64,000 nt of DNA from Leptodontidium sp. MPI-SDFR-AT-0119 (Eukaryota; Ascomycota; Leotiomycetes; Helotiales; Leptodontidiaceae). Within the stretch, counting starts at the first letter, position 1; each line of letters begins with the position of its first letter. This document shows positions 33,462 through 44,585 of this stretch, piece after piece. Position numbers and translations under genes: made by a program. The stretch covers positions 1,054,001-1,118,000 of the forward strand of contig JAHLEZ010000003.1 of NCBI GenBank assembly GCA_020726505.1, in the 5' to 3' direction. The notes below the pieces were generated by a model. That model worked only from the letters and a program-made list of their open reading frames with translations, did not search any database and was not told the DNA's origin.

Positions 33462-35705
33462 TCAAGGAACTGCTCCGCCATTGTTGAGCACATATCGTCT
33501 GCACGACTGAGATAAGTATCAGCGACGTCAGATTCCGCAAAGAGTGGGCAGTCAGGGTTGAGAAACCCTAGGACACACTGAACTTACTGCTTTCAAAACG
33601 TCTAACCTCTCCCTCGACTGTTCGAAGACTTGCTTGTACTGCCTCAGACTCTCCCGCAGAACTTCTTCGCGAGTCTTCCTACCCTCACAAATATCCTTCA
33701 TACGTAGTTCCATTTCTTTCCGCAAGAATGGCTTGCTAAGACTTATCTCAAAGCCCATTCTGTCGTAACCATCCACCAGAGCTACACCCAGTGTTGAAGG
33801 TATAAATTCTTCCACTCCGCCTCCTCCCCTACCACCTCTTGCTGCTCGGCCTCCTCGACCTCCACGAGCTGGTGGATTGTTGTTCCCACCACGGCCACCT
33901 TTGGGTCTTGTATACACATAACTTCTCGTTTTGATCATCTTGATGTGCTCGGCCATCGTTGCATCTGTCCCGATACCATTTGCATCCATTAATGCAAGTA
34001 GGTCTGGTTCGGTCAGGTAACCAGGTGCTGTTGTATGCCCCTCTGTCATCAGGGCCTCTGTGGGCTCGAATGTCTCGCCGAGAGTAAATTTGGGTAGTGT
34101 CGTGCTGTTATTCCAGTTTTCGTACGGGTAGACATCGAGATAGTTCCGCTCCAAAACAACAACTCCGTGAGCACCAAAAGTTTCACCTCCGTATTCGATT
34201 TCGACGTCACTAGCATGGCCCTTGGCATCTTCGGAGCAACACGCAAGAAATCGCCGTGTGATAAATTCGTAGATTCGTTTTTCTTCGGCGTTCAGTTGAT
34301 TCGGGTCAACCCAGGCCACAGGGTGAATAGGAGGATGTGCTTTATCATCGTTTCTTCCCTGTCGTGGCGTGTTGAACCCTCCGTTGATCAGACCTTGGGC
34401 ATACCTACCCCATCTGTTGTCTGGTACTTGTTTCTCGACCAGCGCCCGCAAATTGATTCCTTTATCAAAACGGTCGGTTTCAGTTCTGGGATAACTGATG
34501 TATCCTCTGTTGTAGAGTCCTTCAGCTACAGCCATAGCTTCCGAACTGTTCATCTGCAAGAATCGACTGGCCATTTTCTGCAGCTCGACCGTGGTCAATG
34601 GTAGAGGTTTCCATTTACTAGTTGGTTTCTCTTGTACTTTGGTGACCTTTGCTATTTTCGCAGCTATGCATCTCTCGAAGAGAATGACAACGACGGCTCG
34701 GTCGAATAATCGAACTCTTTTCCAATTGAAAACAACGTCAATCTCGTCTCTACTGTGGGTGACTTTGATACTCCAGAAAGTTTCCGGTACGAAGTTTCTG
34801 ACTCTGAAGTAACGATCGACGACAAATCCAAGGGTTGGAAACTGACAAGAACCTGTCGCCGTTAGTACTTCGAGTTTAGGACTAGACTTGGATCCTACCG
34901 TAGCTTATTACCCTTCGGTCACCTGTCTCGTTGGTAGCCATGATACCACCAAGCGGGCGAAGGTTAATAGTGAGGTATCGCGTGAAGATGTAGCCGATCC
35001 TCAAATCAAGCTCAATCCGAGTTGCAACTGCACTGACTTGACGATCATCCAAGTCTATGGGATTTCGAGCTGCCTGGAGAACATGACTATCCGTTCAGTA
35101 CTTTAAATGACTCTCGACTCTGTGACGACTTACGCTCTCTCGATATTGCTGAATCTGGCTCGCTTAACGACAAGTTGTTGATTGCCCTTCAAAGCTTCGG
35201 TACGCACTTCGCCGCCAATGTGTTCCCCTTCTCGATCACAATCAGTCCATATGAAGAGTGCTCTGGCTCCTCTAGCATGTTGCTTGATGTTGTCGGCAAT
35301 AGCCTGCTTCTCCTGTCCGCGTATTAGCAGCCCTTGGAGGACCTGTGACTTGGAGAAGACCTACTTGGTCGACTTTGATCCGCACGGGTGCATTGAATAG
35401 GCTCTCCGGCGGAGGATATTCCCAATCTCCCTCATATTCATTGTCGAACTTGGCTTCAGTCAAATGACCAGACACAGCAGTCATAACCACTTCACAATTG
35501 CCCCATGCAGCGCCGAAGTCAAATGTGAAAGTATAGTTCTTGATGTATTGGTTCCTGGTGTTTGCCTTTGTATATCAGCCAGGAAGGATAGTCGATGTAG
35601 CAAAGACCCATGACTTACGGTATTATAATGACCTCCTGAAAGATGCTCCGCTACAGCCTTGGAGATGGAGTTCTTCTCCGCAACACAGAGAATCTTTCCA
35701 GGCAT
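33462..35705 (-). CDS. TOP3: DNA topoisomerase III (type IA)
   Basis: Multi-exon minus-strand gene; first exons are 35705-35619 and 35565-35365. The TOPRIM domain begins MPGKILCVAEKNSISKAVAE and includes the metal-binding run WTDCDREGEHIGGE. The catalytic segment GYISYPRTETDRF carries the active-site tyrosine (protein coding near 34500). Later type IA motifs are APGYLTEPDLLALMDANGIGT-like and LGVALVDGYDRMG. The last intron leads to a short final exon ending at 33462. There is no C-terminal zinc-finger array, as in yeast Top3. An RGG-rich insert lies inside the core (about 33816-33905). The enzyme relaxes and decatenates DNA and works with a RecQ helicase and Rmi1 to dissolve recombination intermediates. 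The gene is divergent from the DUF1295 gene. Confidence 0.9.
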
Positions 35706-36105
35706 GATTTCAGTGTCACGTGAACAAGTACACCCCTATCGTCTGTGTGCGTTGTTATCTGTCCCAGAGCCTATCCAGGGCAGACAGAATGACATCCTTT
35801 GGCATCAATGATCTACTCGGCGCGTCGAGAAGACATGCGCAGATGAGGCAACTTTGTCTTCGGGTTGAAAGACGCGTGAATGTTGACGTGTGAGGGATCC
35901 ATGCAGAACAACTTTAAATTTGGCCCCCGATGCCCCACTCGTCATTGACTTCCATCATCGAGCGACTCTACAATTCCACATCCACCAACGTCAACAAAAG
36001 CCGACTCTGCATTGTCTGTATTCTACACAGGACTTTCAGAGGAAGTTTGTGAACATAATACCTCCAACTCCCCCTCTTACCCTTCAACCCCAAGCCTCTT
36101 ACACC
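35706..36105. other. Divergent promoter region, TOP3 / DUF1295 gene
   Basis: 400 bp. No gene; contains both 5' UTRs. The side next to 36106 is C/T-rich. Confidence 0.5.
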
Positions 36106-37516
36106 ATGGCTTTGCCAGTGATCAAGAGCATCATCGACTGCTCTTCCCTCGAAAAAACTGTGTACCCATACCTCCCACAGCTCTACGACCTCCCCCAGCA
36201 GATTCTCCAGACATACAACAATCCTACAGGCCTCAAGAATCTCTATCTGGCCACGAATCCTCTCATTTCTGCCTGCGCTTTCTCGCTGTTCCTCGCCCCT
36301 CTATTTCTCATCGTCTCCGAGATCAACAAAAACTACTCGCAAGTAGATAGACTCTGGAGCATACTTCCCACAATATACAATGGTCAGCGCTTTCCCACGT
36401 TTACTTCGTGCCTCAGGGGATCTAATACTCTGGAGGGGTCTCCAACGCCCTCATCGACACGGGGCAATCGAACTGATTAGATATTGAATCAATCCAGTGC
36501 TGACATGTCGAACAGCTCATTATACCATATACGCCCATATGTCTGGTCTGGACACCCAGCGGCTGGATAACATGATTGCCTTTAGTGTTGTGTGGAGTGT
36601 AAGATCTTTTCCGCGTCCTCCGCGTGTTGTGCTGACCAGAAATTGTAGTTGCGATTGACATTCAACTATTGGAGAAAGGGGGGGTATAACATTGGATCAG
36701 AGGACTATCGATGGTACGGAGCGTCTGTGAACCTCGCAGGCTCAGTCAGCTAACTTTTGTTCAACAGGGAGGTGCTCCGACAAAAGATCCATCCCGGCCT
36801 CTTCTTCATATTCAACGTCTTGTTCATTTCTCTCGCACAAAGCATCCTGCTTTTCCTTATCACGACTCCCACATACGTTATTCTTTTGGCAGGCAGACTC
36901 GGGGAAGAGCTCACAACAGCGGATATGGTCTTCGTAAGATTGATGATGGCCTTGGTGCTCTTGGAATTCTTCGCAGACCAGCAACAGTGGAGTACGTGCC
37001 TCAATACCTTATCCACGTGTTCTCGCATCCGGCTAACAATGGATAGATTATCAGTACGCCAAGAGAGAATACCTGAAGACAGCCAAGGTTCCCCGTTCCT
37101 TCTACCAAGAAGACCTCGATCGTGGTTTCGTCGTCACCGGAGTCTGGTCGTGGAGCCGACACCCCAACTTTGCAGCAGAGCAAGCCATTTGGGTAGTCTT
37201 ATACCAGTGGGGCTGCTGGACTTCTGACGTTATGTACAACTGGACTTTTATTGGCGCCATGTCGTACTTGATCCTATTCCAAGCCTCGACCTGGTTCACT
37301 GAGCTTATAACGGCATCGAAGTACCCTGAGTACAAGGAGTACCAAAGCCGAGTCTCGAAATTTCTCCCCAGCCTGTATACCGATCTCCCAGGGGACTTTA
37401 GCGACCAAAGAGCAGTCAAGATGGTTCAGGAGAGAATAGAAGAGAAGAAGGAAAGGGCGGTCGAGAAAAAGGCAGAGAAGAAGGGAAGCAAGAAGAACGG
37501 TACGGCGAAGAAGTAG
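36106..37516 (+). CDS. DUF1295 membrane protein (steroid 5-alpha-reductase-like fold)
   Basis: Five exons (36106-36382, 36516-36598, 36649-36713, 36768-36991, 37047-37516) join in frame to 372 residues. Hydrophobic spans include LISACAFSLFLAPLFLIVS, FIFNVLFISLAQSILLFLI, VFVRLMMALVLLEFF and AMSYLILFQASTWF. The C-terminal catalytic-type signature of the isoprenylcysteine methyltransferase/5-alpha-reductase fold is present: FVVTGVWSWSRHPNFAAEQ, then YPEYKEYQSRVSKFLP. A Lys/Glu-rich tail ends in GTAKK. The family is predicted to reduce or modify a lipid in the ER with a nucleotide cofactor, but no substrate is established. I chose the ATG at 36106 (ACACC before ATG) over the open frame upstream. 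The exon phases are all consistent. Confidence 0.85.
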
Positions 37517-37949
37517 GAGGAGATATATCGATAGATTTAATTCTAATTACCCCATGCTAGAGTCAGGCCTGTAAGTTTTTTGACACAAGCCCAGATGATG
37601 TCGCAGGTCTAGTTGGTGACTTTGAAACGACAAAGCTCGCTGTAAAACGTAAGAGTATCGAATCTTGTTGGAGCTGTATGGTTGAGTCCGCGTCGGCTAA
37701 GCTGCTAATGTGCTTCGCTTTGCTCTTGCTCCTTTACGGTCATTCGTGGGTTTTATAGTGTTGTTTGTTGTCATTAGTCAATGTGAGTTACCTCCAGGGC
37801 TGAACCCATGATAGAGCAGGAATCGGTGGTACATTTCTTCTTTTGCTCTTCTTTTTTTGTAATAAAAATATAATTTGCTAGTAGAATTTCTAAAGTTGTG
37901 GCTACGGTGTAGTTTAGGTACGTTAGATAACTTAGTTATCTCGAAGCAA

Positions 37950-38172
37950 GCCAAATTCGTCTCCGACAAAGCGAGCTGCTTTCTTACCTATGCAATTCAC
38001 TTCAATGATCAAAACTAATGCTTACTTAAACCCGAGCTGGGTTTTTCCTTAAAATCAATGTTCTGAAATGATTTAGGGACTTTGAATCGGCTCTCATTCA
38101 TGGAGCGAAGGCTACCTACCTAGGTAACTTACCCACGTGAAGACTTAACGCTTCATCGGAGACGAATTTGGC
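37950..38172. mobile_element. MITE-like element with perfect 16-bp terminal inverted repeats (copy B)
   Basis: The ends GCCAAATTCGTCTCCG (37950-37965) and its exact reverse complement (38157-38172) bound a 223-bp segment with no coding capacity. Related, more diverged segments lie at 7178-7377 and 39850-39985. The short length, inverted ends and multiple copies are typical of non-autonomous DNA transposons. I see no clear target-site duplication. Confidence 0.7.
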
Positions 38173-38456
38173 TACCCTCGTCTCCGTAGCGTCACCCCTT
38201 CCATGCATACTTTGCCGATTAACTATTCACAAAAACGAGAAGTTCCTCTCACCACAAATATTTTCTCAACCTCTTGAATATTGCGAAAGAACTTATCGTT
38301 GTAACATTACTTTTAATTCTATCCCAGGCATTTAAGGACCTCTCTAGCTCTATACTCTCCCAAGGGTATTCATCCTTCAAGAGAGACTTTATTATCAAGA
38401 TCAAAAGATCATTCAGGTAGGTAATAGGGGAGCCAAAAAAAAATAGTGTTTTTGAA

Positions 38457-38479
38457 TGTCTCAAGAACATCTTGAGACA
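38457..38479. repeat. Short palindrome
   Basis: TGTCTCAAG and CTTGAGACA flank a 5-nt loop. It could be part of a decayed element or a small hairpin in the leader of the next gene. Confidence 0.6.
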
Positions 38480-38565
38480 TATCCTATCCCCTTCTCAGGA
38501 CAGTCCTAAAGAGGCAATTACTGACTTCCTCGTTACCTACAGCACCTGCACCAGGCACCATTTCA

Positions 38566-39362
38566 ATGCAATTACGACCCGCGACGTCACGCATACGCAC
38601 TAGTAGCGGAGTCGTGGCACCTGATACGGTATCCGATCAAGAGCTCAGAGTTATGATTTGGAAGTACTCGGCCCGCCAGCCGCGGGCGATTGAGACTTCT
38701 CTACATAAGGATTTGTACAATGATTTGTTCTCCATCTTTCCTACTCATACATTGGTCCCTGGTATTATGCACACTTGTAGCGAATCTCGAACGATCGGTT
38801 TGAAGTTTTACGATGAGTTCGGCTATGTGAGTTTAACAGGATCCCCATGCTCGTTAGTCACATCTGCTTACGAATGTCCTTGAAGTATGGCAGGACAATT
38901 GTCAGGACAAATTTCTGGCTCAAGACCTATATCAATTTCGAGATCGATGCACTCCTCTTGAACGGTAGGGCGACGGTGCGAAGATTCATCAACCACCTCT
39001 ACCAAGACCAGCGCGCAAAACTTTTCAAAGAATGCAAGCACCTGGCAATTGCAGTTTCCGACATAGAAAAGCTCCGAATGATAGACGAAGAAACGCCTTG
39101 GCCGGATTCTAGGAACTTCGAAACACTGTACCTCGTTCGTAATCCCGCAGACGGACCGCTATTCCTTGGAAATGTCACGTTTACCGACATTGCAAAGTTG
39201 GACTTCGCAACGAATAAGAAAGTGCTAAATGTTCCCAAGCTCATGAAAGATCGTATGACGGATTTGACCTTGGTTAAAGTTGTAAATGCTAACAGGGGCA
39301 AGTACGTGCTGAAACCTATCCGCAGACAAAAGGGAGAGAATGATTGTCGAGCATCAGGATGA
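38566..39362 (+). CDS. 2EXR domain protein (second of four), short N-terminus
   Basis: Exons 38566-38826 and 38886-39362 join in phase 0 to 245 residues. The 2EXR block is recognisable (QELRVMIWKYSARQPRAIE, then LVPGIMHTCSESRTIGLKFYDEF), and the intron follows it at the same place as in the copy at 13.4 kb. The second exon carries a corresponding hydrophobic strand (FEIDALLL) and a helix-rich tail. The first half of the domain's opening motif (F-x2-F-x2-LP) is missing: the protein starts just before QELR. The gene may therefore be N-terminally eroded, perhaps by the repeat insertions directly upstream. Function is unknown. Confidence 0.6.
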
Positions 39363-40493
39363 AGCCCCCACGGATGATCTTGACGATGCCTTCGGGGATT
39401 TAGACATGTCTGGTGATGAGAGCTTATCTGGGGGTTTTTGATGATAGTGACGATGAGAATGCTATGAATGGAAGGGTGAATTCAGATGCTCACTGTGCTG
39501 CTGAGTAAGTTTGATTCCCGGCCCCAGGCTTTATGATGTCAAGCTAGCATTGGACTAGGATGCAAGCTCGTCTAGTCAGAGGTGAGGATATTTGAAGCGG
39601 GGATTATTGCGCCTAAAGGTGTTGGATAGAGAGATATTTCGAGAAATCTGCAAATTTCTTATTTTGGTCAAATGTGCTCGCATGGAGGTGTGACATGTAA
39701 GATTGTCTGCTTTCTCTGGAGAGGAGGGGGGGGGTTGCTTGTTCAAGCAACTGTCATACAATAGTAGTAAAAATTTGCTCTCTCCATTGCTCCACATGGG
39801 CTTTGCAGGGTCAGAGATTGCATCACCCCGTGGCGACTCAGTTTTGACACTTGGGGGTCTTTTCCTTAAGGTTATTGTCCTATAATAGTTTCGAGACTTT
39901 AAACAGGAGGTCATGATCCCTGAGTCTATATAGAGTAAGGAGAGCGGGGCAAGTTCTCGCTTCACCGGAGACGATTTAGCTCAGCCTCACCCTCTTTATC
40001 ATGGAAATCCTTTGCCATCCAGTTAAGCGAGAGGAGGTAAACAAAAATCGACTGCCAAGCCAATCCAGGCATGCAACCAGCACATCAGCCACAGCACCAC
40101 TCGTGTCAGTTTCTTTGCATCTCATAATTACTCTGCAATATCTTCCTTGTATAAAGACTCAAGCTTGGTTATATCAAAGCATCTTCAGCGTGAAATTTGA
40201 AAAGTAGTATTAGATTATACACAAGGATCACTGAGCATTAATTAGCTTCGAGAATATCCTGGGGGCGTTTATTTGGTGCCCTAATTCTGACATTGATGTG
40301 CTGAAGAACCTTCCTGACATTACATTTCCTCCTGAGAGCTGCAGTTCAATTGACAACCACAGGTGCAGCAACGTATCACCCTTCCCTCAAAAAGATAATG
40401 AAAGTTCCCAGACACCATGCCCCCGCCCCCCCCGATGTTGCAAAACACACCATAAATAGGCGGCAATCAAACTGCTGCCCCCTTCAGAAAAAC
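39363..40493. other. Intergenic region with a repeat copy
   Basis: No supported gene. Holds the third, left-truncated copy of the dispersed repeat (39850-39985) and a run of G (about 39725-39735). Confidence 0.5.
39850..39985. repeat. Truncated copy of the dispersed repeat (copy C)
   Basis: Shares with the element at 37950-38172 a TTTTCCTTAA block, a GAGACTTT/GGGACTTT block and the right end CACCGGAGACGATTTAGCT. The left end is not recognisable. Confidence 0.6.
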
Positions 40494-41050
40494 TCAAATT
40501 TAGCAACCGGCGCTTTCATCGTCAGATAGTCGCTCTGTGCTTGCTTCCATGCCTTCTTCCACTCTTCGTACAGAGCTTGAAGACGAGCCAGTAGATCCTG
40601 CGTACTGCCTTCATCGCTCAGTCTCCTCCTGTGTGCGACGCCCATTAACCGGTTTTTGGTGTAAGCAAGAAAAATTCTCTGATGGTTTCTGGGGTACCAG
40701 GAGTATCTTTTCGACGTTGGCAGAATACTCTAGCACTTCAAGAAGTTAGCGGTAGTCTAAGATATCTGTTCCCGAGGCATACTATTCTGCTGGTAGACTC
40801 TCATCTCCTCCGCAAATATTGTTTTATCCGCAGCCTCGAGTCTTGCAAGCAAATCTTTCTTCTGGCCTTGGTCGTATAAACCTAGGTCCGGAGCTACTCT
40901 TCTTAATTCTGGTAGTCAGTAGGACTGGAAGTTGGCTCGTCTCGGAAGCTCAGGCTTCGTTTGCACCAGTGCTTCATCCGGATACAAGACGCCTCTACCA
41001 GTGTGCTCAGGGAGGCTCTTGTGTCTTTCGAGTTCTCTGTGAGACCGCAT
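40494..41050 (-). pseudogene. Broken gene with SAP-like motifs
   Basis: Read on the minus strand from an ATG at 41050, a plausible protein runs for about 45 residues (for example GVLYPDEALVQTKPEL). It then meets one in-frame TGA and continues with a SAP-like block, LPELRRVAPDLGLYDQG followed by QKKDLLARLEAADK. A second stop and a frame change come next, then a similar block (STQDLLARLQALYEEW) and a stop at 40494. The double occurrence of a DLLARL-type helix suggests a DNA/RNA-binding SAP repeat. At least two stops and a frame shift mean it is not a working gene as it stands, unless introns remove the breaks. Family assignment is tentative. Confidence 0.45.
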
Positions 41051-41550
41051 AGCTGATCAAGTCTTTAGTGTGATATTTCTCAATGATAGCGGATCAAAAT
41101 AACAGATCCAATTTCAGATCTAACGATGTGGGGGGTTGCGGACGGGAAAGAACGTACCAATCAGATTTTTGAATCCTGGAATTCTGGCCTGGATCATGGT
41201 AAGGCGGCTCTGGCGGGTGCATGCATTTATTTTAGATTTTTCGCGTGGCCCAACGGTGGTCATCGGAGAAAGATTGATATTTCCACAGCCCTGGTTCAAT
41301 GTACCAAGATCAGTGGGGAACAAGACGAGGATTTCCTCTAGATTTTAGAATTTTCGAAAATGGTAGCTGATAAGGACGGAGTCTGATGTTGGGTTGAAGG
41401 TGACGATACGGCGGCAGTTCTTCGACATTCCACTTTTTGAAGACGGGCGGCATGCGAGCCGCATGGCAAGCATACATGTATCCAAGTTGTTGTGACGCCT
41501 GAACCTAATATAATCGACATCCTAGTTGATATAGGACCTAGTAAAAATAC
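41051..41550. other. Intergenic or degraded coding DNA
   Basis: On the minus strand about 41320-41480 reads as a coding-like stretch (for example PPVFKKWNVEELPPY), which does not connect with the 2EXR exon in a usual way. It may be the remnant of a different gene or a rearranged 3' end. Confidence 0.35.
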
Positions 41551-41815
41551 CGTGGAAGATGATCTTCTCGTATCTCTTGACGCCCATCTCACGAGACGCT
41601 GCGCAGGCGTGCAACATACCAGGGACGAGGGTCTTGGAAGTGAGCCGCTGGACAGAGCCTATACCTTTGTATTTGGCATCAATCAGTTCAATTTCGACGA
41701 CGCGAACTTGGCGGGCTCCGAAGTTCCAGATCATGGTGCGTAGCTCGAGAGGAAGACGAGGGAATGGGTGAAAGGTCAGGGTAGATGGCGTCTCTATTGT
41801 TTGAGTGTGAGCCAT
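41551..41815 (-). pseudogene. Truncated 2EXR gene (third of four)
   Basis: One exon encodes a complete 2EXR opening: FHPFPRLPLELRTMIWNF, RQVRVVEIELID, LVPGMLHACAASREMGVKRYE. It then reaches a GT splice donor at 41550, the same place where the other family members have their intron. No second exon with the expected family continuation (the hydrophobic FETD-type strand) can be found downstream. I therefore read it as a 3'-truncated gene. The frame is open up to 41887, so the protein could start 24 residues earlier with a Ser/Thr/Arg-rich leader. It stands in a block with other broken genes. Confidence 0.6.
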
Positions 41816-41887
41816 GATGCTCTGCTGGGTTGGTGTTGTGGTTCTAGAAGAACGTCGTGTCGTGGTGGGGGAAGACGCGACTTTCAT

Positions 41888-42219
41888 GAGAATGGCTCCC
41901 TCGTTCCCAAGCAGGCAAAGGAAATTTTCGACTCGGCAAACAAAGAAACCGTACGGCTCCTTGATTCACTTCAGCAAGGCGCTAGTAATGGCCTCTCTAG
42001 TCTAAAGGTAAAAAACTAGCGAGCTATTTCAAAACTTGGAAAATCGGCAGAGTTTTCAAGACAAAATATATTACCGAGTTGACGAGTACTTCAGTCATGA
42101 TCTGATTTTTAGGGAAGTCAGACGACTTATCTCAACGGTTCTCGCATATCCGTATCTCATTACCAGTCCGGACGAAACTGCAACGCAGTGCACACACCTT
42201 CCATGTCCGAGGTCGCTAG
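41888..42219. other. Intergenic region
   Basis: About 330 bp. I see nothing in it apart from short frames without recognisable protein. Confidence 0.45.
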
Positions 42220-44585
42220 TCACTCACTGAACCCGGAGAATTCGTTCACCCCAATTACCTTTGCTAATGCCTTCACTGCCAATACTCTCTCAGCAGCTAG
42301 AGTGAGTCTCAATCTTCGCGATTCTTCCAAGCCCATCGGCCAATCCTTCGTTTCTTTCAAAGCTTGATCTTTGAACTCTTGTAGTAGCCCAACGTCGCCA
42401 GCGTCTAAAATGGCAGCCCTGGCCAGCCAATCATACCGTTGGGGTGGTACATTTCTGGTTGAGCATATGCGATAGTGCAGGTCAACAAGCGAGAGGACAA
42501 GATAGCGACGGTGACCTGATTTGCTCCTGTCATGCAGCTCAGATGGTGATAATCGATGTTGAAGAGTGTTGGGCCATGCTATGAAACGGCCTTCGTTCGC
42601 TGAGACCAAACCAACTTCCTGTACAGCCGGCTCGTACTCACATTGGTGCTCGCCATTTCTATTGTGTGATTCCACGTCAAAGACCTCTGCTAGAAAGTCG
42701 GTGTCAATTTTTCTGCGTAGACAAAGTCCAGGGACTCCATTTCCGTAGGTTGGCCAAAGAAAAGCTCGCCTTCAGTGACATTCTCCACGTCGAAGAAGCT
42801 ACGCAGAACCGTCAGTATCATCGCAGCATTGAGAGCCCTCTATATCCTGTGGTTTACTTGAACGTTTACGTGACATATTCTTTGGTTTAATGGGTAGCAA
42901 ATGAAACGTGATATTGGTAGGGGTTTCCTTACCAGATTGCTGTCGCCGCGACATGCTCATTCACAAGGCCATCAATTTGCCAGCTTCCTCCAGGATAAGA
43001 TGGATTCACGGGGCTCAGCTTAATGTTAACAATCTTGACCACAACCTGGAGATTTTGTTGCGGCAAGTCATCTTGAAGCGACACAGAATAGTAAGAGTGG
43101 GGTAATTCCTGACGGCGTGGACTATGGGGTGCGCGGTTCGGACCATAGATCTCGAGTTCGTTGTCGTTATAACCAGGACCGATGACCGTCCCACTCGTTT
43201 TCCCAGCTTTCCAATCCTCATAACTGAAGGCCGTACCTGGTTCATGGTGAACTACATGGAACAACCTTTCCCACTTCTCCATAACGTGGCAATGTCGCAT
43301 GAGAGACATCGTGTCCCAATCTTTGGGGAACTCAATGGGAGCCTGAGGGCCGGGCTCCGCAAGTGCGAAGAACTCCTTCGCTTGACATAATACTTTGTCA
43401 TATTCTTCAGTCGTAGCGCTCCTTTGAAGAGAATTGATATTCCTGGCCCAAGTGGGACGGCTGGGTTCGTTGTCGATGCCGAAGGCCCCGATACGCATTG
43501 GCACACGTCCTTGAGCGCCCTTTCGTTGAAGTGGATTCCACGATTCGATCCCTTTCATCAAGACTGCGTTCCAAAGCTCGATAGACTTGGAAATCAACTT
43601 TTCGATTGTGCCATACAAGGACTTGTGTTGAGCTGGATGAAGATCGTTGATGTGGGAAGTTATTCTAACTGAGGGATTCGACTCTTCCACAGATTGGACC
43701 TCGCACGGGAGCCATTGAAACTTGGTCGACCAGCAATACGGAATCGCTTCCTCGGCGACTATAAATGGAACGTCGCTCTGGAGACCGGATTGAACTTCTC
43801 TCCGGGCATGGATTGGCGCTACCTCGCCTTGTCCACAAGAATCGAAAAGGTTGTCAAGACCAACTTGGCCACCACTCGTCAAAACCCGAGTCCTTCCATA
43901 GACCAACGGGAACATAGAGGGGTTGACAAGATTGAGAACCTGGTTGCCTGTGTTTGGCTCCCAATCCCTCTCGGTAGAAGTATTGGAGCGACTCCCTGCT
44001 TCAACGCAGACCGAAGATCGGGAGTAATGAGTGTATCCGATTTTGACACACAAGAGCCACTGTCCAAAACCAAAACATGATTGACTTTCTTCGACTGAAT
44101 TGCCTTACTTCGCAGTTCAGCTAAGCACCAATCCCATGAAATTGGACCGATTAGAGCAGTGATAAAGCTTCTGCTCGCCACACTGCAACAAACGTCTCGT
44201 CGAATACATTGTCGTTCCATAAAGGCTCGTCGGTAATTTTGTTCATCAGTCGTAGCATAGCAAGCTCTCGGGCAGTTATGCGGGGTGATTGTCTCCAAGG
44301 ACTTGCTGAACCGTGTGCAAAGCGCTCGGCTGGGTCGAGGTCGAGATACAGAGACACTCTATTGAATCCAGGAACTCGAAGTGGACCGGAGCCACTGTTG
44401 TCCATCGAATTGCTAGAATACTGCGCTATCGATGCAGCAATACTTCTTGAGATGACCACAGGTCTGGGAATGGCATCTCTTTGTTTAACGTGGAAGCGTT
44501 GCCAACAGTGTCTTTGGGTGGTACCTCTGACCTCGAGCAAGAGGGGCCTCATTTGGGCGGCGATTTTGATGGTGTCGAAATTCAC
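42220..44585 (-). pseudogene. DUF4246 gene with frame breaks
   Basis: The DUF4246 family (fungal proteins with a 2-oxoglutarate/iron oxygenase-like end) is recognisable along the whole length. The N-terminal segment has LRVPGFN, MNKITDEPLWNDNVFDE and WRAEAL. Then come SWDWCLAELRSKA, NLVNPSMFPLVYGRTRV, FQWLPCEV, YPGGSWQIDGLVNEH, and EGRFIAWPNTLQHRLSP with STRNVPPQ. One intron is clear (donor after VNEHVAATAI, about 42931; acceptor about 42801). The frame changes without room for an intron at about 44150 (between EAL and SWDW), about 43985 (before NLVNPS) and about 42700 (near a run of five A). Three breaks argue for a pseudogene rather than sequencing error, though errors cannot be excluded. 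The family's substrate is unknown. Confidence 0.7.

Larger units (their letters stand above)
37517..38565. other. AT-rich intergenic region with a MITE-like element
   Basis: Contains the best copy of the dispersed repeat (37950-38172) and a 9-bp-arm palindrome at 38457-38479. A small minus-strand frame at 38249-38470 has protein-like composition but no recognisable family. Confidence 0.5.

Noticed and set aside
38249..38470. Minus-strand frame of 73 residues between the MITE-like element and a 2EXR gene
   Set aside because: Protein-like composition but no start context, partner exon or recognisable family; too short to call.
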